From Leptodactylus fallax (Eukaryota > Chordata > Amphibia > Anura > Leptodactylidae): a stretch of 64,000 nucleotides of DNA. The DNA lies in contig CAMRHE010000077.1 in NCBI GenBank assembly GCA_947044405.1, forward strand, positions 4,513,001 through 4,577,000, in the 5' to 3' direction. The position numbers were made by a program, and so were the translations under genes. Positions 43,541 through 55,373 of this stretch are shown in pieces. Positions within the stretch are counted from its first letter, which is position 1. Every line of letters starts with the position of its first letter. The notes beneath the pieces were generated by a model. The model was not told the origin of the DNA. It saw only the letters and a list, made by a program, of their open reading frames with translations, and did not search any database.

Positions 43541-44785
43541 ATGGTGAAGGGTAGGAAATCCGTCAAGAAACCTGATAATAACCTGACTAACTACTTTGAG
43601 TGGGACCGTGGCGTGGAGGGAGAACCGGGACCTACACTTGACGACCATACAGAGCGCACACTCTCAACGCCTACGACTGCCATAATCACAGCGACATTTG
43701 TAGAGGGGGAAGGCCTTAACCACACCAAAGCTCTAATGGATCCTCTTCTACCTCCAACCCCTGACGATATCCGATCAGCAGCACCACAAATCCATTATAC
43801 ATCCACTCAATCCAGCAAGGAGCAGACCTCCCCCTTACGACACTCACCATCTCCGAGTACCAGTCCGCTCAAACAAAAACCTCGTCTGGAACTCCCTGGA
43901 GACCTAACCTACTCCGAAGACCAACCCTCCTCCGAGACCTTTCCATCCACTCAAATGACTGGCCTAGACGGCTTCCCGACCACTAGTGGTCCCGCCTCTG
44001 AACATACTCTGAGAGATATGCTTCTGGCCCTCCGCAGTTCCCTTCAGGCGGATTTTTCACAATTGCTTCAGCCTCTTCAGTCCTCAGTCAATGCACTAGA
44101 TGGACGAGTAACACATATTGAAACCAAAATGGGCGATTTCGCTGCATCGCACAACAAAATCATCGATGCACACAATGACCTTGAAGACGAGGTTGAGAAT
44201 CTCAAAGCCAAAGTGGCTGACATGGAGGACCGGTCCCGCAGGAACAACATCAAATTCAGAGGTATTTCAGAACAGGTCCAAACAGCTGATCTGCTTCCAT
44301 ACCTACAGGATTATGTCCGATTTCTACTACCTGACTCTACTAATACGGATATCATCATTGACAGAGCACATAGGCTTCCTCGCCCCAGACATCTGGGAGA
44401 CGAGATCCCGAGAGACGTCTTGGCGAGATTCCACTTCTTCCATATAAAAGAAAGATTACTAGAAGCTGCTTGTAAGCAGAAATCTTGGCCTCCCAAATTC
44501 AAAGAGGTGCAGTTATACACGGACCTCTCAGCTATGACCCTTCGCCTCCGCAGAGACTTACTCCCGGTCACAACAACGCTCCGCAAAAACAAGATCCAAT
44601 ATAGATGGGGGTTTCCTGTGAAATTGATTGTCGCTAAAGACGGGACCACCTTCACCATCCATAACTTGAATCAAGGCAAAGCGTTATTATCGACTTGGAG
44701 AATGCCAATCTCTCTTCCTCAAGAGGCGGCAGGTCCCTCTCCTCCCTCAGCTACAGGGCGTAGATCTGCCACAAACCGCAAATGA
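43541..44785 (+). CDS. L1 ORF1 RNA-binding protein, intact
   Basis: 414 codons, uninterrupted. Residues 1-140 are low-complexity and Pro/Ser/Thr-rich. About 150-225 predicts a coiled coil with heptad-like leucines (LRSSLQADFSQLLQPL, LEDEVENLKAKVADM), expected to trimerise. From about 227 the RRM starts at MEDRSRRNNIKFRGI, the signature of the L1 ORF1p family, followed by IIIDRAHRLP. The C-terminal domain follows (LYTDLSAMTLRLRRDLLPVT, YRWGFPVKLIV) to about 385. It coats L1 RNA as a cytoplasmic particle and acts as a nucleic-acid chaperone in retrotransposition. ATG at 43541 is the first in frame. It is the only long intact frame in the window. Confidence 0.93.
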   Translation: MVKGRKSVKKPDNNLTNYFEWDRGVEGEPGPTLDDHTERTLSTPTTAIITATFVEGEGLNHTKALMDPLLPPTPDDIRSAAPQIHYTSTQSSKEQTSPLRHSPSPSTSPLKQKPRLELPGDLTYSEDQPSSETFPSTQMTGLDGFPTTSGPASEHTLRDMLLALRSSLQADFSQLLQPLQSSVNALDGRVTHIETKMGDFAASHNKIIDAHNDLEDEVENLKAKVADMEDRSRRNNIKFRGISEQVQTADLLPYLQDYVRFLLPDSTNTDIIIDRAHRLPRPRHLGDEIPRDVLARFHFFHIKERLLEAACKQKSWPPKFKEVQLYTDLSAMTLRLRRDLLPVTTTLRKNKIQYRWGFPVKLIVAKDGTTFTIHNLNQGKALLSTWRMPISLPQEAAGPSPPSATGRRSATNRK

Positions 44786-45012
44786 TATTCTAGGATGGCT
44801 ATCCCTATCCACTCAGGTGCACAACCCCCTTTGCTCTAGTGGCTTAACCGGCAAGCCTATAACCAATACCCCCACATATACAGTAAAGCTGTATTCGTCT
44901 TTGAACTGTTTGTTCATCTGTTTTTGTCTATTGATCTTCTTACTTGCGAAACTGCCTACTCGTCTTCTGCAGATTCAACATCCCCACGACGTCCATACTC
45001 TTAAGTGACACT

Positions 45013-48000
45013 ATGGTGATCAAGTTGGCCTCTCTCAACGTCCGTGGCCTAAACAGTCCACAGAAGCGAACGTATATTTGGAAGGAGGCTCTCTCACTCT
45101 CCGCGGATGTTTTCTGCGCACAAGAAACCCACCTTCTACAAAAAGACGCCTTCAGGGTAAAACACCCATCCTTCCCTATAATCTGCCACGCACACCACCG
45201 ATCTAAAAAACGGGGAGTCCTTGTCGCTTTTAGAGACTCAGTGGCATTTTCCTTAACGGCACAAAAAGCGGACCCCCAAGGCAGATTCCTCATAATTGTT
45301 TGCCTCCTCAATAACATCCCCTATACAATAGTCAACATATACGCTCCACAGCGAAAGACCCTGGCGTTTTTACACAAAGTCCGAAGACACATTCAAGAAA
45401 TACAACAGGGTGCGTTAATAATTTGTGGAGACTTCAATAACATAGTGGATCCCTCTCTGGATTCTACCAACGCCAACAGAGACAACACTTCCTGCCTGCT
45501 CCAATTTCCGAACACTGAAAATCTTTATGATATCTGGCGCGCACATATGCGGGCGAAAGGGACTATACCTATTTCTCAGCAGTACACGGTTCTTACTCTC
45601 GCATTGATATGTTCATGGTAGACCTTCATACCCTGATGAGCTCCAAAACATCCACGATTGAATCTATCACATGGTCAGACCACGCAGCCATCACTCTCAC
45701 CATAGAAGAAAAGATTCCACCTTCTGCTGCTAGACTCTGGAGAAACAATACATACCTAATGAGTCACCTTACTTATCGCCCGATAATAGAAAAAGACCTC
45801 CATGATTTTTTCCAGACCAACTCCATATCTACAGAGGATCCCTACACTCTCTGGAACGCTCACAAAGCGTACATTCGTGGCACACTTATAAAAATCGCAC
45901 ATAGAAACAAGAAAGAACGCCAGAAAGCGATTACGGTAGCAATGTCAACACTTCGCACTTTAGAAGCCGCGAACAAAACCAATCCGAACCCGAATACTTC
46001 TGAACAGCTCACCCAGGCTAGACAGCAACTGCGTCTCCTTCTTTTACAAGATTACGAAAAGGCGTTAAAACGATCTAAAGCGCGATTTTACTCCCAAAGC
46101 AACAAAGCTGGCAGACTACTGGCTAGACAACTTCGGGCAAGGGTAGTTAAATCGCGGATTCCATACATCAAGCACCCTGTCACTAAAGTACATTTAACAG
46201 ACCCAAGAGACATCGCCAACTCTTTTAAGGACTACTACGCACAGTTGTATAATCTACAGGAACACACCCCTCTTCCACCTGACCATTCCACCTTGGTATC
46301 CGGCTTCTTAAACAACTTAAAGTTCATCAGGCCTGACAGATGAACATCTCTTGGCCCTAAACACCCCTATTACTCTTCCAGAAGTCCTACAAACCATAAA
46401 GTCCTTACCTAAGGGTAAGTCACCAGGTCCAGATGGTTTCTCCAACGAATATTTAATCTATTTCCAGCAAATTCTTGCTCCATCTCTCCTGAATTTCTTC
46501 AACCATGCCATGTCGGGTGCACCGCTTCCGCGCGAATCGTTGACGGCATTAATTGTCACCCTTCCTAAACCCGGTAAATCAGCAGATGTCCCACAAAATT
46601 TCAGGCCAATCTCGCTGCTAAATTCGGACCTCAAGCTTTATGCGAAGATCCTAGCAGCACGGCTAGCTCCCATTCTTCCAGACTTAATTGGCACAGACCA
46701 AGTGGGCTTCGTTAAAGGCCGCCAAGCCTCAGACAACACCAGACGTGTCCTACATTTGGTAGATCACCTGGAACGCAACAAGACCCCATCCCTAATGGTC
46801 GCCTTAGATGCTGAGAAGGCGTTTGACCGGATCAACTGGGCATTCGCTTTCTCCGTCCTACAGAAACTGCGATTCTCTGGCCCTATCCTCACTGCTATCT
46901 CAAACCTATACTCATCCCCATCGGCCAGAGTGTTTACTAACAGCACACTGTCGGACAGCTTTGATATCAAGAATGGAACGAGGCAGGGGTGCCCTCTCTC
47001 TCCATTGATCTTTATTCTCACCATTGAACCATTAGCACAAGCCCTGAGACAAAACGACAGAGTCCAGGGAGTGGACATAGAGGGTTCCTCTCATCTCATC
47101 TCCCTCTACGCTGATGATATCATATTGTCCTTAACCTACCCAGAAACATCTCTACCAGCTGCTGTCGAAACTCTCAGAGATTATGGGGCTCTCTCTTTTT
47201 ATAAACTCAACGAAGCCAAAACACAAATTCTCCCCCTGAACGTTCCCATGCCTCTTTTGGAACATCTCAAAGAGAGGTTTCCCTACGACTGGAAATCAAC
47301 AGATCTGGACTACTTGGGAATAAGGATCACTCCCTACATCGCACAGGTGGCCAAAGCAAACTATATGCCTCGGCTGACGGATCTGGAGAGAGAGTGTCGA
47401 TCCTATTCAGGACTCACCCTGTCATGGCTAGGTAGGGTATCTGCCTTTCAAATGATGCTGCTCCCAAAACTATTATACTTATTTAGAACTATACCCGTAG
47501 CACCCCCCCCTTACGTTCCTCCAGAAAATTAACGCTATGCTCAACAAACTTATCTGGAACTCCAAAAAGCCGAGACTCCCATCTTCTATCCTGCACAGAA
47601 AACGGGGAGTGGGAGGCTTGGGAATACCAAACATATATGATTACTACATGGCCTCACATCTTTCTACTCTAAAGGACTGGTGGCATAACAACGCCCATAA
47701 ATCCTGGATCACCATTGAGTCTCGTATGATACCACATCACAGTCTCAAATCTTGGCTCTTATACTCCCTCTGGACGGATGTGGTACCCTCTCTCACGTCT
47801 CCAATTCTACAACATCTCATAGACAGCTGGCGACATATCCATCACTCTACAGGCAAGACGCAGATACTACACATCAAGCAGGCCCCAATTGAATTCTTAG
47901 AACTAACAATCCTGGATCTCAACTTATCCATCTGGAAACCATCAGGTATCACCTCTATTTCAATGATGTGGAGTGAGGACTCATTGATACCATTCCCATC

Positions 48001-48781
48001 GCTACAATCCACCTTCTCCCTACCCTCCACTTGCCTCTTTACATATCTGAGAATCAAGCACTTTCTCACCTCCAACTGCAATAAACAAGTAATATACAAT
48101 AAATCTCTGTTGGACCTCCTCAAAATTCCAAATCCGACTACAAAAATTCTCAGCTCCATCTACAATACTATAGGATCTAAAGATCATCTGGTCAAATCTA
48201 CCCCACTACTTAGTTGGGAAATGCATCTTCAGCAGAAATACTCGGTTATACAATGGCAGAAAGCCATGACCTTCACGAAAAAGACCTTCCGGTGCACGAC
48301 CCACTATGAAACAACTGTCAAAATTCTCCTCCACTGGTACTATACTCCAGAGCGACTTCACCGAATTTATCCGCAGACCTCAAACTCCTGCTGGAGGGGA
48401 TGTGGCGAGAAAGGAACACTACTGCATTTACTGTGGACGTGCCCCCGAGTGGTGCTGTACTGGCAAGACGTCTTCCGATGGATTTCTTCACTAGTGGGAT
48501 TCTTCATACCTCCCTCACCAGCTTTAGCACTACTATTTCTGCAGATCGACTCTTTCCCAGCAACACATAGAGTGTTGATTGGCCACGCCTTGTTATCAGC
48601 GTCATTGGCTCTGCTACGCAACTGGAAGTCAGCCACTATTCCGACTAGAGGAGAGCTAGTGAACATGGTGGAGCAGACCTACCAATATGAGAAGATTCTC
48701 TCTCATGGAGTTCTTGGGGATAACCACTTCCAAAAGAACTGGTTTCCATGGACACTGAAGGCTCATACACATCTGCCGTAA
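45013..48781 (+). pseudogene. L1 ORF2 endonuclease/reverse transcriptase, three frame breaks
   Basis: Starts MVIKLASLNVRGL. The AP-endonuclease domain shows QETHL, NIYAP, CGDFN, SRIDMF and the catalytic SDHAAI (45675-45692). Reverse transcriptase shows KSPGPDGFSNEY, FRPISLLNSDLK, ALDAEKAFDRI, GTRQGCPLSPLIF and catalytic YADDI (47107-47121). The C-terminal cysteine motif CWRGCGEKGTLLH is near 48388-48430, with a TAA at 48779. Total span about 1,256 codons, normal for L1. The frame changes near 45560 (in a G-run), near 46330 and in the C-run 47503-47510. Each fragment is otherwise open, so decay is slight; at least the C-run break could be a sequencing error. Role: nicks target DNA and copies L1 RNA in place. 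Confidence 0.92.
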
Positions 48782-49026
48782 CCCGGCTGTGCCGCACTTG
48801 GAAGATCAAAACTTAATAATTATTGTCACCTTTTGTTGCTTTATACTTGTACGCACTTGTTTCTTTAACTCTAGAGACTCTCGAACTCTTAGATAAATAT
48901 ATGTTTATTTGACTTCTAGCTACTTCTAGCGCTTACATGATAATACCTTTTTTTTTTTTTTTTTTTTGAATGTTGTTGTTTGACCTGTTAAAAAATCTCA
49001 ATAAAACTGATTGAAATTAAAAAAAG
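48782..49026 (+). other. L1 3' untranslated region and A-rich tail
   Basis: 245 bp with a T-run of about 18 at 48950-48967 and AATAAA at 49000-49005, ending in a short A-run at the target duplication. The tail is brief for an L1. Confidence 0.75.
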
Positions 49027-49086
49027 AGCAAAATCTGCGAAAAAAAAAAAAAAAAGAAGCTTTTCCGCAACATGGGGTCTTCATCT
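49027..49086. repeat. Right part of the MITE split by the L1
   Basis: Resumes with AGCAAAATCTGCGAAAAA and reaches the family's right end CCGCAACATGGGGTCTTC. It is continuous with 42313-42491 once the L1 and one duplication copy are left out. Confidence 0.8.
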
Positions 49087-50239
49087 AAAACACCAGAACT
49101 CAGAGGTTTCCAAATGTTGTGTGAATCTTTTATATTATAAGTAACCTGGAATAATAGTAATGTAATTCTGAAAGTCCGATATCAGTGAAAGTAAATAAAT
49201 CTACAAAGATAACAGTGTCATCTCACAATTGTGCGGCAGGAAAGTGGTTAATCCTACTACTGTACACAGACAATGCTTAGATGAAAGATTGTTTTCAGCA
49301 ACCTGTCTCTAGTACTTAGATCCTGTTAGAGAACGCATTAAGCCCCATTTTATAATGGCACAATAGAGTGTGCCTCAGCTGCAAATCTGTGACACCAGAT
49401 ATCATCGCCATCACCGCGCCATTCATTTCCTCGCCTCTAATTATCTTAATGCTCATCTCCACCTAAACAGACTCTGCAAATTGTCCAAAAATGTTATTGC
49501 ATGTAATCCGTAGAAAGGGATGGGCTGTGGGCAAAGGATGCTAAAGGAAGTCGTGGGGTAAAAGGATACAGATTCCAAAAAATATTAATATTAAAAAGTC
49601 CTGTAAAACTTCTGCTCTATTAAATCCCACAAATCACAGGGAAATGAAAGTCAATGCAAGTGATTTAGAGATTACAGTAAATGGCTATGGTTCATCTTTT
49701 CTTCATGTTTTAATCAGTTTATCTCCATAATCCTTCTATGAGCTTTCCGGTGACCCTTTTTTTCATATCTTTATTTGGTTACACAAGTACAATGTATCTC
49801 TTACAATGTATCGCCAGGATAGGGACAATATACAGTATAGGACAATATAGAGGACAATATATAGGACAATAAGACAAAGGCACAGAAGAGACTGCATGGT
49901 GCTATATAGAAAAAGGTTTCTATCTCATCCCATTAACTACCATGCAGGTCAATACTTTTTTTTATAATGTCCTATGTGATCCTGGTGATGCTTCGGAGTG
50001 AGAGAGAGAGTTATGCATTCTCCTCTATTGTCTGTGGGCTGTATATGGCAGGCATCATTGCAGCAAATCTCTACCCACAAGCTCTAAGACATCTTAAAAT
50101 TAGGAATGGAGCCTGCAGAGGAGAAAACCGCTCTAAAATGAAAAATGCAAGTAATATAATTTTCAGAAATCATGTTTCTCGTGTACATACATTGTATTAC
50201 TTATTTATGCAAAGTTTGTTAAAAGATTATATACACTTT
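49087..50239. other. Intron; one candidate constrained stretch
   Basis: At 49370-49510 non-repetitive sequence (CACCAGATATCATCGCC, CTCGCCTCTAATTATCTTAATGC) resembles conserved intronic elements in character. Short GGACAATATA repeats lie at 49820-49872. The 91-codon frame at 49967-50242 has no recognisable family. Confidence 0.3.
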
Positions 50240-50630
50240 TAAAGGGATTATCTCTGACCTTATGTGTATAGGATACTGTTCAAGTAACTGATCAATACCA
50301 GTAACCTGCACCGATCAGCTGATCCAGTTGCCTCTTGGCACCAGAAGCTGTATACACGGTATAAGGATAGAAGCAGCTCTGCATCTATTCAAGTGAATTG
50401 GGATCAGAGCTGCAGCTCCACAGTGCCATTACTAGGCTCTGTACACTGTGGTGGTGCTGGGGAACTGCAGCTTTGCTCCCATGCAGAGCATCTTATACCA
50501 TGTATACAGCTTCTGGTGCCTGGGGACAACAGGATCAGTTGATCAGTGTGGGGCAGGACCTCCACATCCATCTTGTGCATAGGTCATCAGTATCCAAAAC
50601 ACATGGGGTCTGAGACGACCCCTTTAAACA
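50240..50630. repeat. Fold-back MITE, CTGATCA family
   Basis: AACTGATCAATACC and CACCGATCAGCTGATCCAGTTG at the left are answered by AGGATCAGTTGATCAGTG at the right. GGCACCAGAAGCTGTATACA is answered by TGTATACAGCTTCTGGTGCC, a perfect 20-bp inverted pair. Related to 6918-7185. Confidence 0.75.
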
Positions 50631-51615
50631 GTGATGGCTTATTCTGGAGGGTAAGGAATCCTGGAGAATCCCTTAAATTGCATGGCTGTCCATCATACCA
50701 GTCACTTTATACTTACTGGGGGAATGTATGAAAGTTTTTACACCACATTTCTAGGGTAAAAAAGTCACAACTTTTGACACAGTCCTTGTTGTGCAAAAAT
50801 TGTGATTCTTCCTCCTCCTTTTGACTGCGTACACCACTTTTTTTCTTAAAAAACAAACAAACAAAAAAAAACACACAAGATGGCAGGGTGAGGGTGGGGT
50901 GGGGTTTCCACCAAAGTCTGGTAAAATTAGTACAATTTCCATTAGAAAAATGGATTGAATTTTACCTGAAATCTACCCCTGCTTCTAACTAGAGTAGATT
51001 ACCGTTCTGGCATATGGACAAACCTCCAGATGTGTCACAATTATTACAAGGCTTCTATCTAACACCTGCAAGGATTGGAATCTTAATAATATCTTAATAC
51101 AATCCCCCCACTGTGTGTAATATTTTAATCTGAGAACTATTGTTGACTGGAAAATCTTAAAACAATTTTAGCACACACATGCTATAAACATGTTAGACAC
51201 GGACTAATGAAAAATTTCCAACCTGAGAACTCTGTAGGGGTTTTCTTTGACATTCTCTCTAAATTTGATTAAACATATGTATTCCGCAATATGTTGGCAA
51301 AAAGCAGATTTCAGGGGCTGCATACAGCAGGAATGAGCACATAGAGCTATTGTATGCATTTCTCACAGATGGAAACACATTGTCTACTGCCTTGGTTCTA
51401 CAGCTATGATCTTAGGATCTGAAAAACTTCTGTAAACCTTGTCCCTAAGAGTTTCCTTTAATAATTTTCTGTGGAAGGATACCCTATAAATTGAAGCCAA
51501 TAAAAGATTTACTCTTTGTTTCTTTTTAATTTGTATGACCAGGGTTGTTTCGTCTTTGTAAGCACTATTCAATGCATACTATTGGATGAGGGGGATGAGG
51601 GGGATGTAGCTAGAC
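50631..51615. other. Intron; weak repeat fragment at 50710-50960
   Basis: 50710-50960 has an approximate inverted layout (TTTTTACACCACATTTCTAGG against CACCAAAGTCTGGTAAAATT) with a CAAACAAACAAAA run. The remainder is unrecognised intron. Confidence 0.35.
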
Positions 51616-52110
51616 TTGCATCTTAGGCTAGATGCAGACGACTGTGTATTTTGTGGTCAGCAAACTCTTCAGTTTTTGCGGACAGAGTGTCTTCAGTGTT
51701 TCTTCAGCATCAGTGAAGTAGGTCCGCAAAAACGGACAGTGTGCCATCAGTGTGTGATCCTAGTTTGCGGATCCACCATAAAAAAAACAAACACAGGAGA
51801 CATCTAATGATATCCCTAGCTTGACCGTGAAAACGGACATCACACTGATGACACACGGAGTACATCAGTGAGCTGTCCTAGGTTTTTAGTCTCCCATAGG
51901 CTTCTATGGGCGAGTCCATTCCGCAAAAACTGAACAGAATAGGACATGTACTATCTGATGCAGCGCGGAATCACGGCTCGTACACTGATCAGTGAAAAAC
52001 ATGGTCGTGTGCATGTGCCCATACAAATGAATGGGTCAGTCTGCTATCTACGAAAAACATGGATAGCACACGGATCTTGCCGACGGTCATTTGCAAGGGC
52101 CCTTACTCAG
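51616..52110. repeat. MITE-like repeat with CATTTGCAAGGGCC right end
   Basis: Left end CTTAGGCTAGATGCAGACGACTG, right end CACACGGATCTTGCCGACGGTCATTTGCAAGGGCC. The interior has GTCCGCAAAAACGGACAG, a perfect hairpin, and CCCATAGGCTTCTATGGG, a near palindrome. Shares its right end with 12905-13178. Confidence 0.6.
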
Positions 52111-52749
52111 TGGCTCAGTAAACATGTAAGGACATGTGATTGTCTCAAAGCAATCACCACCATCTACCATCACCCCAGGAAGATAACTCAAACTGTTCTA
52201 CCATCACCCCAGGAAGAGACCACTCACTAAGCAAGCATCAAGAGAGGAAATGTGTGTTTATAAAAACCAAAAGAGAGAAGGGAAATCCCAAATATGCCAT
52301 TGATAACTGCTGCTTGACATCTAAAATTAATTTATGGCTGACCATACATGAGACAATTGTCTGTCCACAGCTTTGTCAACCAACTTTACTATTAACATAA
52401 ATGCTTATTGAATGAGAAGGGTAAAATAAGCTGCCACCAGACCACTCTAGCGGGAGATTATCTCCTGCAGGATGGATGGAATATGTGAAATTCCAAAATG
52501 CCAATTCTCCAAATATGTGCCAGGGGAAAGTCAGGAGGTTATTAGCCATGCACATACAGAAGTTGCCTTCTTTCCCTTTGCTCTTGGCCTGACAGATCAT
52601 GAAATTTTCAAGAGAACATGATTTTACAATATCCAGTCAGAAGCTGTCCATCCTATCCTATACTGTTTGTGCCTGTGTAAGTCACCTTATTTTTCTTGCA
52701 TGTTGTGATATTTTATTGATTTGATTTCATGAGAAACTGGAGACATTAA
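52111..52749. other. Intron; short tandem duplication
   Basis: CTACCATCACCCCAGGAAGA occurs at about 52162 and 52199, a two-copy duplication of roughly 37 bp period. Nothing else recognised. Confidence 0.4.
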
Positions 52750-53022
52750 GGCCAGGGGACTCATGTGGTGTAAACACTGCAGTTTGGCCAGTTCATCAAA
52801 AACCGCTGCGTTTTACAGTTACTGAAAAGTGAATCCCATCCACACATTGCAGAAAAATACATGCATACTGTCAAGTTTTTGGAAATCGCAGCATGTCAAT
52901 TATACCTAATGAAACGCTGGCAGTTTCCCTATAGGTATAATAGAAGCAGAAAGGCTGGATTTCCTATGTGGACTTTCTGTGAAAAGCGATGCGGGAAAAT
53001 CCGCTATGTGCGGCCTTAGACT
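52750..53022. repeat. GGCCCCAC-family MITE, subfamily B, diverged
   Basis: Left end GGCCAGGGGACTCATGTGG, right end GCTATGTGCGGCCTTAG. The body has TTTTACAGTTACTGAAAAGTG and CCATCCACACATTGCAG. Confidence 0.75.
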
Positions 53023-54569
53023 AAAAGTCTTTTCCAACTTATTTTTTTAATCAAAGAACAATCCTTTGGATAAGTCATCCATAAGAGTTCAGTGGAGGCC
53101 CAACAATGGAAACATTAGCCAAGTTGGAAAATCCTTTTAACCAAATTCGAGTTTAGTTAAAGGTGGACATATCTGGAAGTTAGTGTATAACCAGCTTAAG
53201 GTTCCACTATAACAACAGATACAGTATAAAAGTCTTGTAATAGCTAAAATAACTGCGCAGAGATTAAGAGTCTGAATGCATCATTCTATCTATTGAATAT
53301 AATCTGCCACTTTGGATAAATACTCTTCAAATGCTCAATTCTTTAAGTAGAAAAAATTAATTTGATCTTGTTTTTTTTGTTATCGTGGCTAGAAGACAAA
53401 CACTATATTTAACATGTCAGGCGGAACTGCTGTGTAGGAGTAGGCTTATGAGATATTTGTATCTTATAAAATAATCCCTCTTCATTAAAACTGGCAAAAG
53501 CTAAACTAATAGCAACAAAGCAATTAATATTTTCCGAACACAATAAGGGATTAAAATCTCACATAAGGTACAAACTCAAGTATTATACAGTAGGATAGGA
53601 ATTTATTAATTCCACAAAAGTGATGTGGCAGGCATAGGACTTTGAAAAATCAGCCGTATAAAAATTTACCGCTGATGGTAAAGGGCGTGAAAATGTGTTC
53701 AAGAAGTGTAGCAGCATCCTGTGTAAGACTTCAATTCATTACATTTTGTGACCTATGCTGTGCCCTCACCAAAGACTTGCTCGATCAGGGACTGTGACTT
53801 AGATGATGAGCTGAACAGACTGAAATCCCCCCTCCTTTCTGAGTGCACAGCCTGATCAGAGAGAGAAAAGCCACAAGGATCTGAATTAATCTTTCCTGAA
53901 CAGAGATTTTAGTCGTATTTATCAGCTGGCTCATTGTAACATTGTGCCACAGAGCCAGTAAGCCCTGGGTATTAGTTATATACCATGTAACTGCAAATGA
54001 ACTTCATTTATTCAGCTGCTTAATAGAAACACCATATTTGATGGGTACATACCGCACAGTATGCCATATCTAAGGGATATCCATAACTCCCATAACTGAT
54101 AAGAGCCGCTATAAGATTTTCGCATTAGACTGTAGGTGCAAAATGTTCAGGGTAAACAATACTGAAACAGGGTCAATACTCTATCCATTCTCTAAATGTT
54201 TACCTGAGATACACGTACCCGTGTACAGTACAACTAAGAATTCTTCTGTTAGTGCTTCCAGAATACAGATGTATTCGCCCCTACTTTAGCTTGAATTTGG
54301 CTAAGGATTCATGAAATAATTTCAATAGGATATCAGCAAAATATTTGTCAGGCAGCAATTCACAACACAACCACAGGGTGCCCACACACAAACACATATA
54401 GAATAGATATCTAGTGACAGAGTATCCCAAAATCATAATTCCATCTTGCAGGTTCATCAACAAATGTAAAGAAGTCTATTTCCAGTAGTTTTGTCACACA
54501 TCTTAGGCAATAGCCTGGGAGAAATGTATAAAATGGATTGAGGACTTGTTTAGCACAAAATATTGGGGT
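53023..54569. other. Intron, nothing firm
   Basis: No exon or element ends. 53830-54010 (CTGAATTAATCTTTCCTG, TATTTATCAGCTGGCTCATTG) is non-repetitive and could be constrained; unproven. Confidence 0.35.
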
Positions 54570-55373
54570 GCATAAAGAGGTGGGACAAAATAACTAGAAA
54601 ACTCCTATTTTTACATAGTCAAGTTGAACTCTTCCTGACACATCTACCATCACTGGTAATGCCCCCTTTTTTTCTTGGTCACATAGTTGTATCGCTGTTG
54701 ATAATCTTCATTATTTGTGCTGTTCTAAAATCTATTTGTTTTAGGGGCCTGATATATCAGACCTGACAGAGATCCAAAGTGCACTGATAATTGGCATGTG
54801 TCTGGTACGGTTGCCTGTGACCTGAGTTGATGGGTGTGTCAAGGTCAACTGGGTCAAAGTTAAACTTTTATTTGAAGGACATCATTGAATTGTAGCCATA
54901 TAACACAAAACGATGGCCCCTTATATTACTGCAGTGTTAAATGTAAGTTTAAGGTCACCAGTGTCAGTGTATACTGTCAGGTGTGTGCTGCACAAAGATG
55001 ACATCCATGGTGGTGCCGCAGTAGCTAAAGAAAGTCAAGTTTTGACTTCCGACCACAGCTGCTTCTGTCTGCAGATGGTTTACTGAAATTTGCATACGGA
55101 GATGTGATCATGCAACAAGTAGATCTCGAAACATCCATTAATTCATCAACTTGGGTCACAGCTACCAGGTGTGGACTAACAAGCAGTCCTCCTAGGTTTA
55201 ACATCAGGCCCCTAAAGTTTATCACAAGCACAAGTATTAAAGTTTATTAATAGTAATATAAGTGATGTGACTGAGATAAAAAGGGGCATTACCAGTGACG
55301 GCAAGAGCATCAGGAAAATTAAACTTGACTATGCAAAAATTGGTGGTCTTCTAGTTATTTTGTCCATCTCCTG
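54570..55373. mobile_element. Non-autonomous Tc1/mariner-type element
   Basis: GACAAAATAACTAGAAAACTCC with TTTTTACATAGTCAAGTTGAA at the left is inverted against TTAAACTTGACTATGCAAAAAT with GGTCTTCTAGTTATTTTGTC at the right. A second inverted pair lies further in (TTTTAGGGGCCTGAT / ATCAGGCCCCTAAAG). The right end reads CATCTCCTG followed by TA. The left end is diverged, so the TA duplication is not confirmed. No transposase frame. Confidence 0.65.

Larger units (their letters stand above)
42492..49026 (+). mobile_element. Full-length L1-clade LINE
   Basis: Complete non-LTR retrotransposon of about 6.5 kb: GC-rich 5' region, ORF1, 227-bp spacer, ORF2, short 3' region with AATAAA. The 8-bp target duplication AGCAAAAT is at 42484-42491 and 49027-49034. 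The conserved C-terminal cysteine motif and the ORF1 type place it in the L1 clade. Confidence 0.9.
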
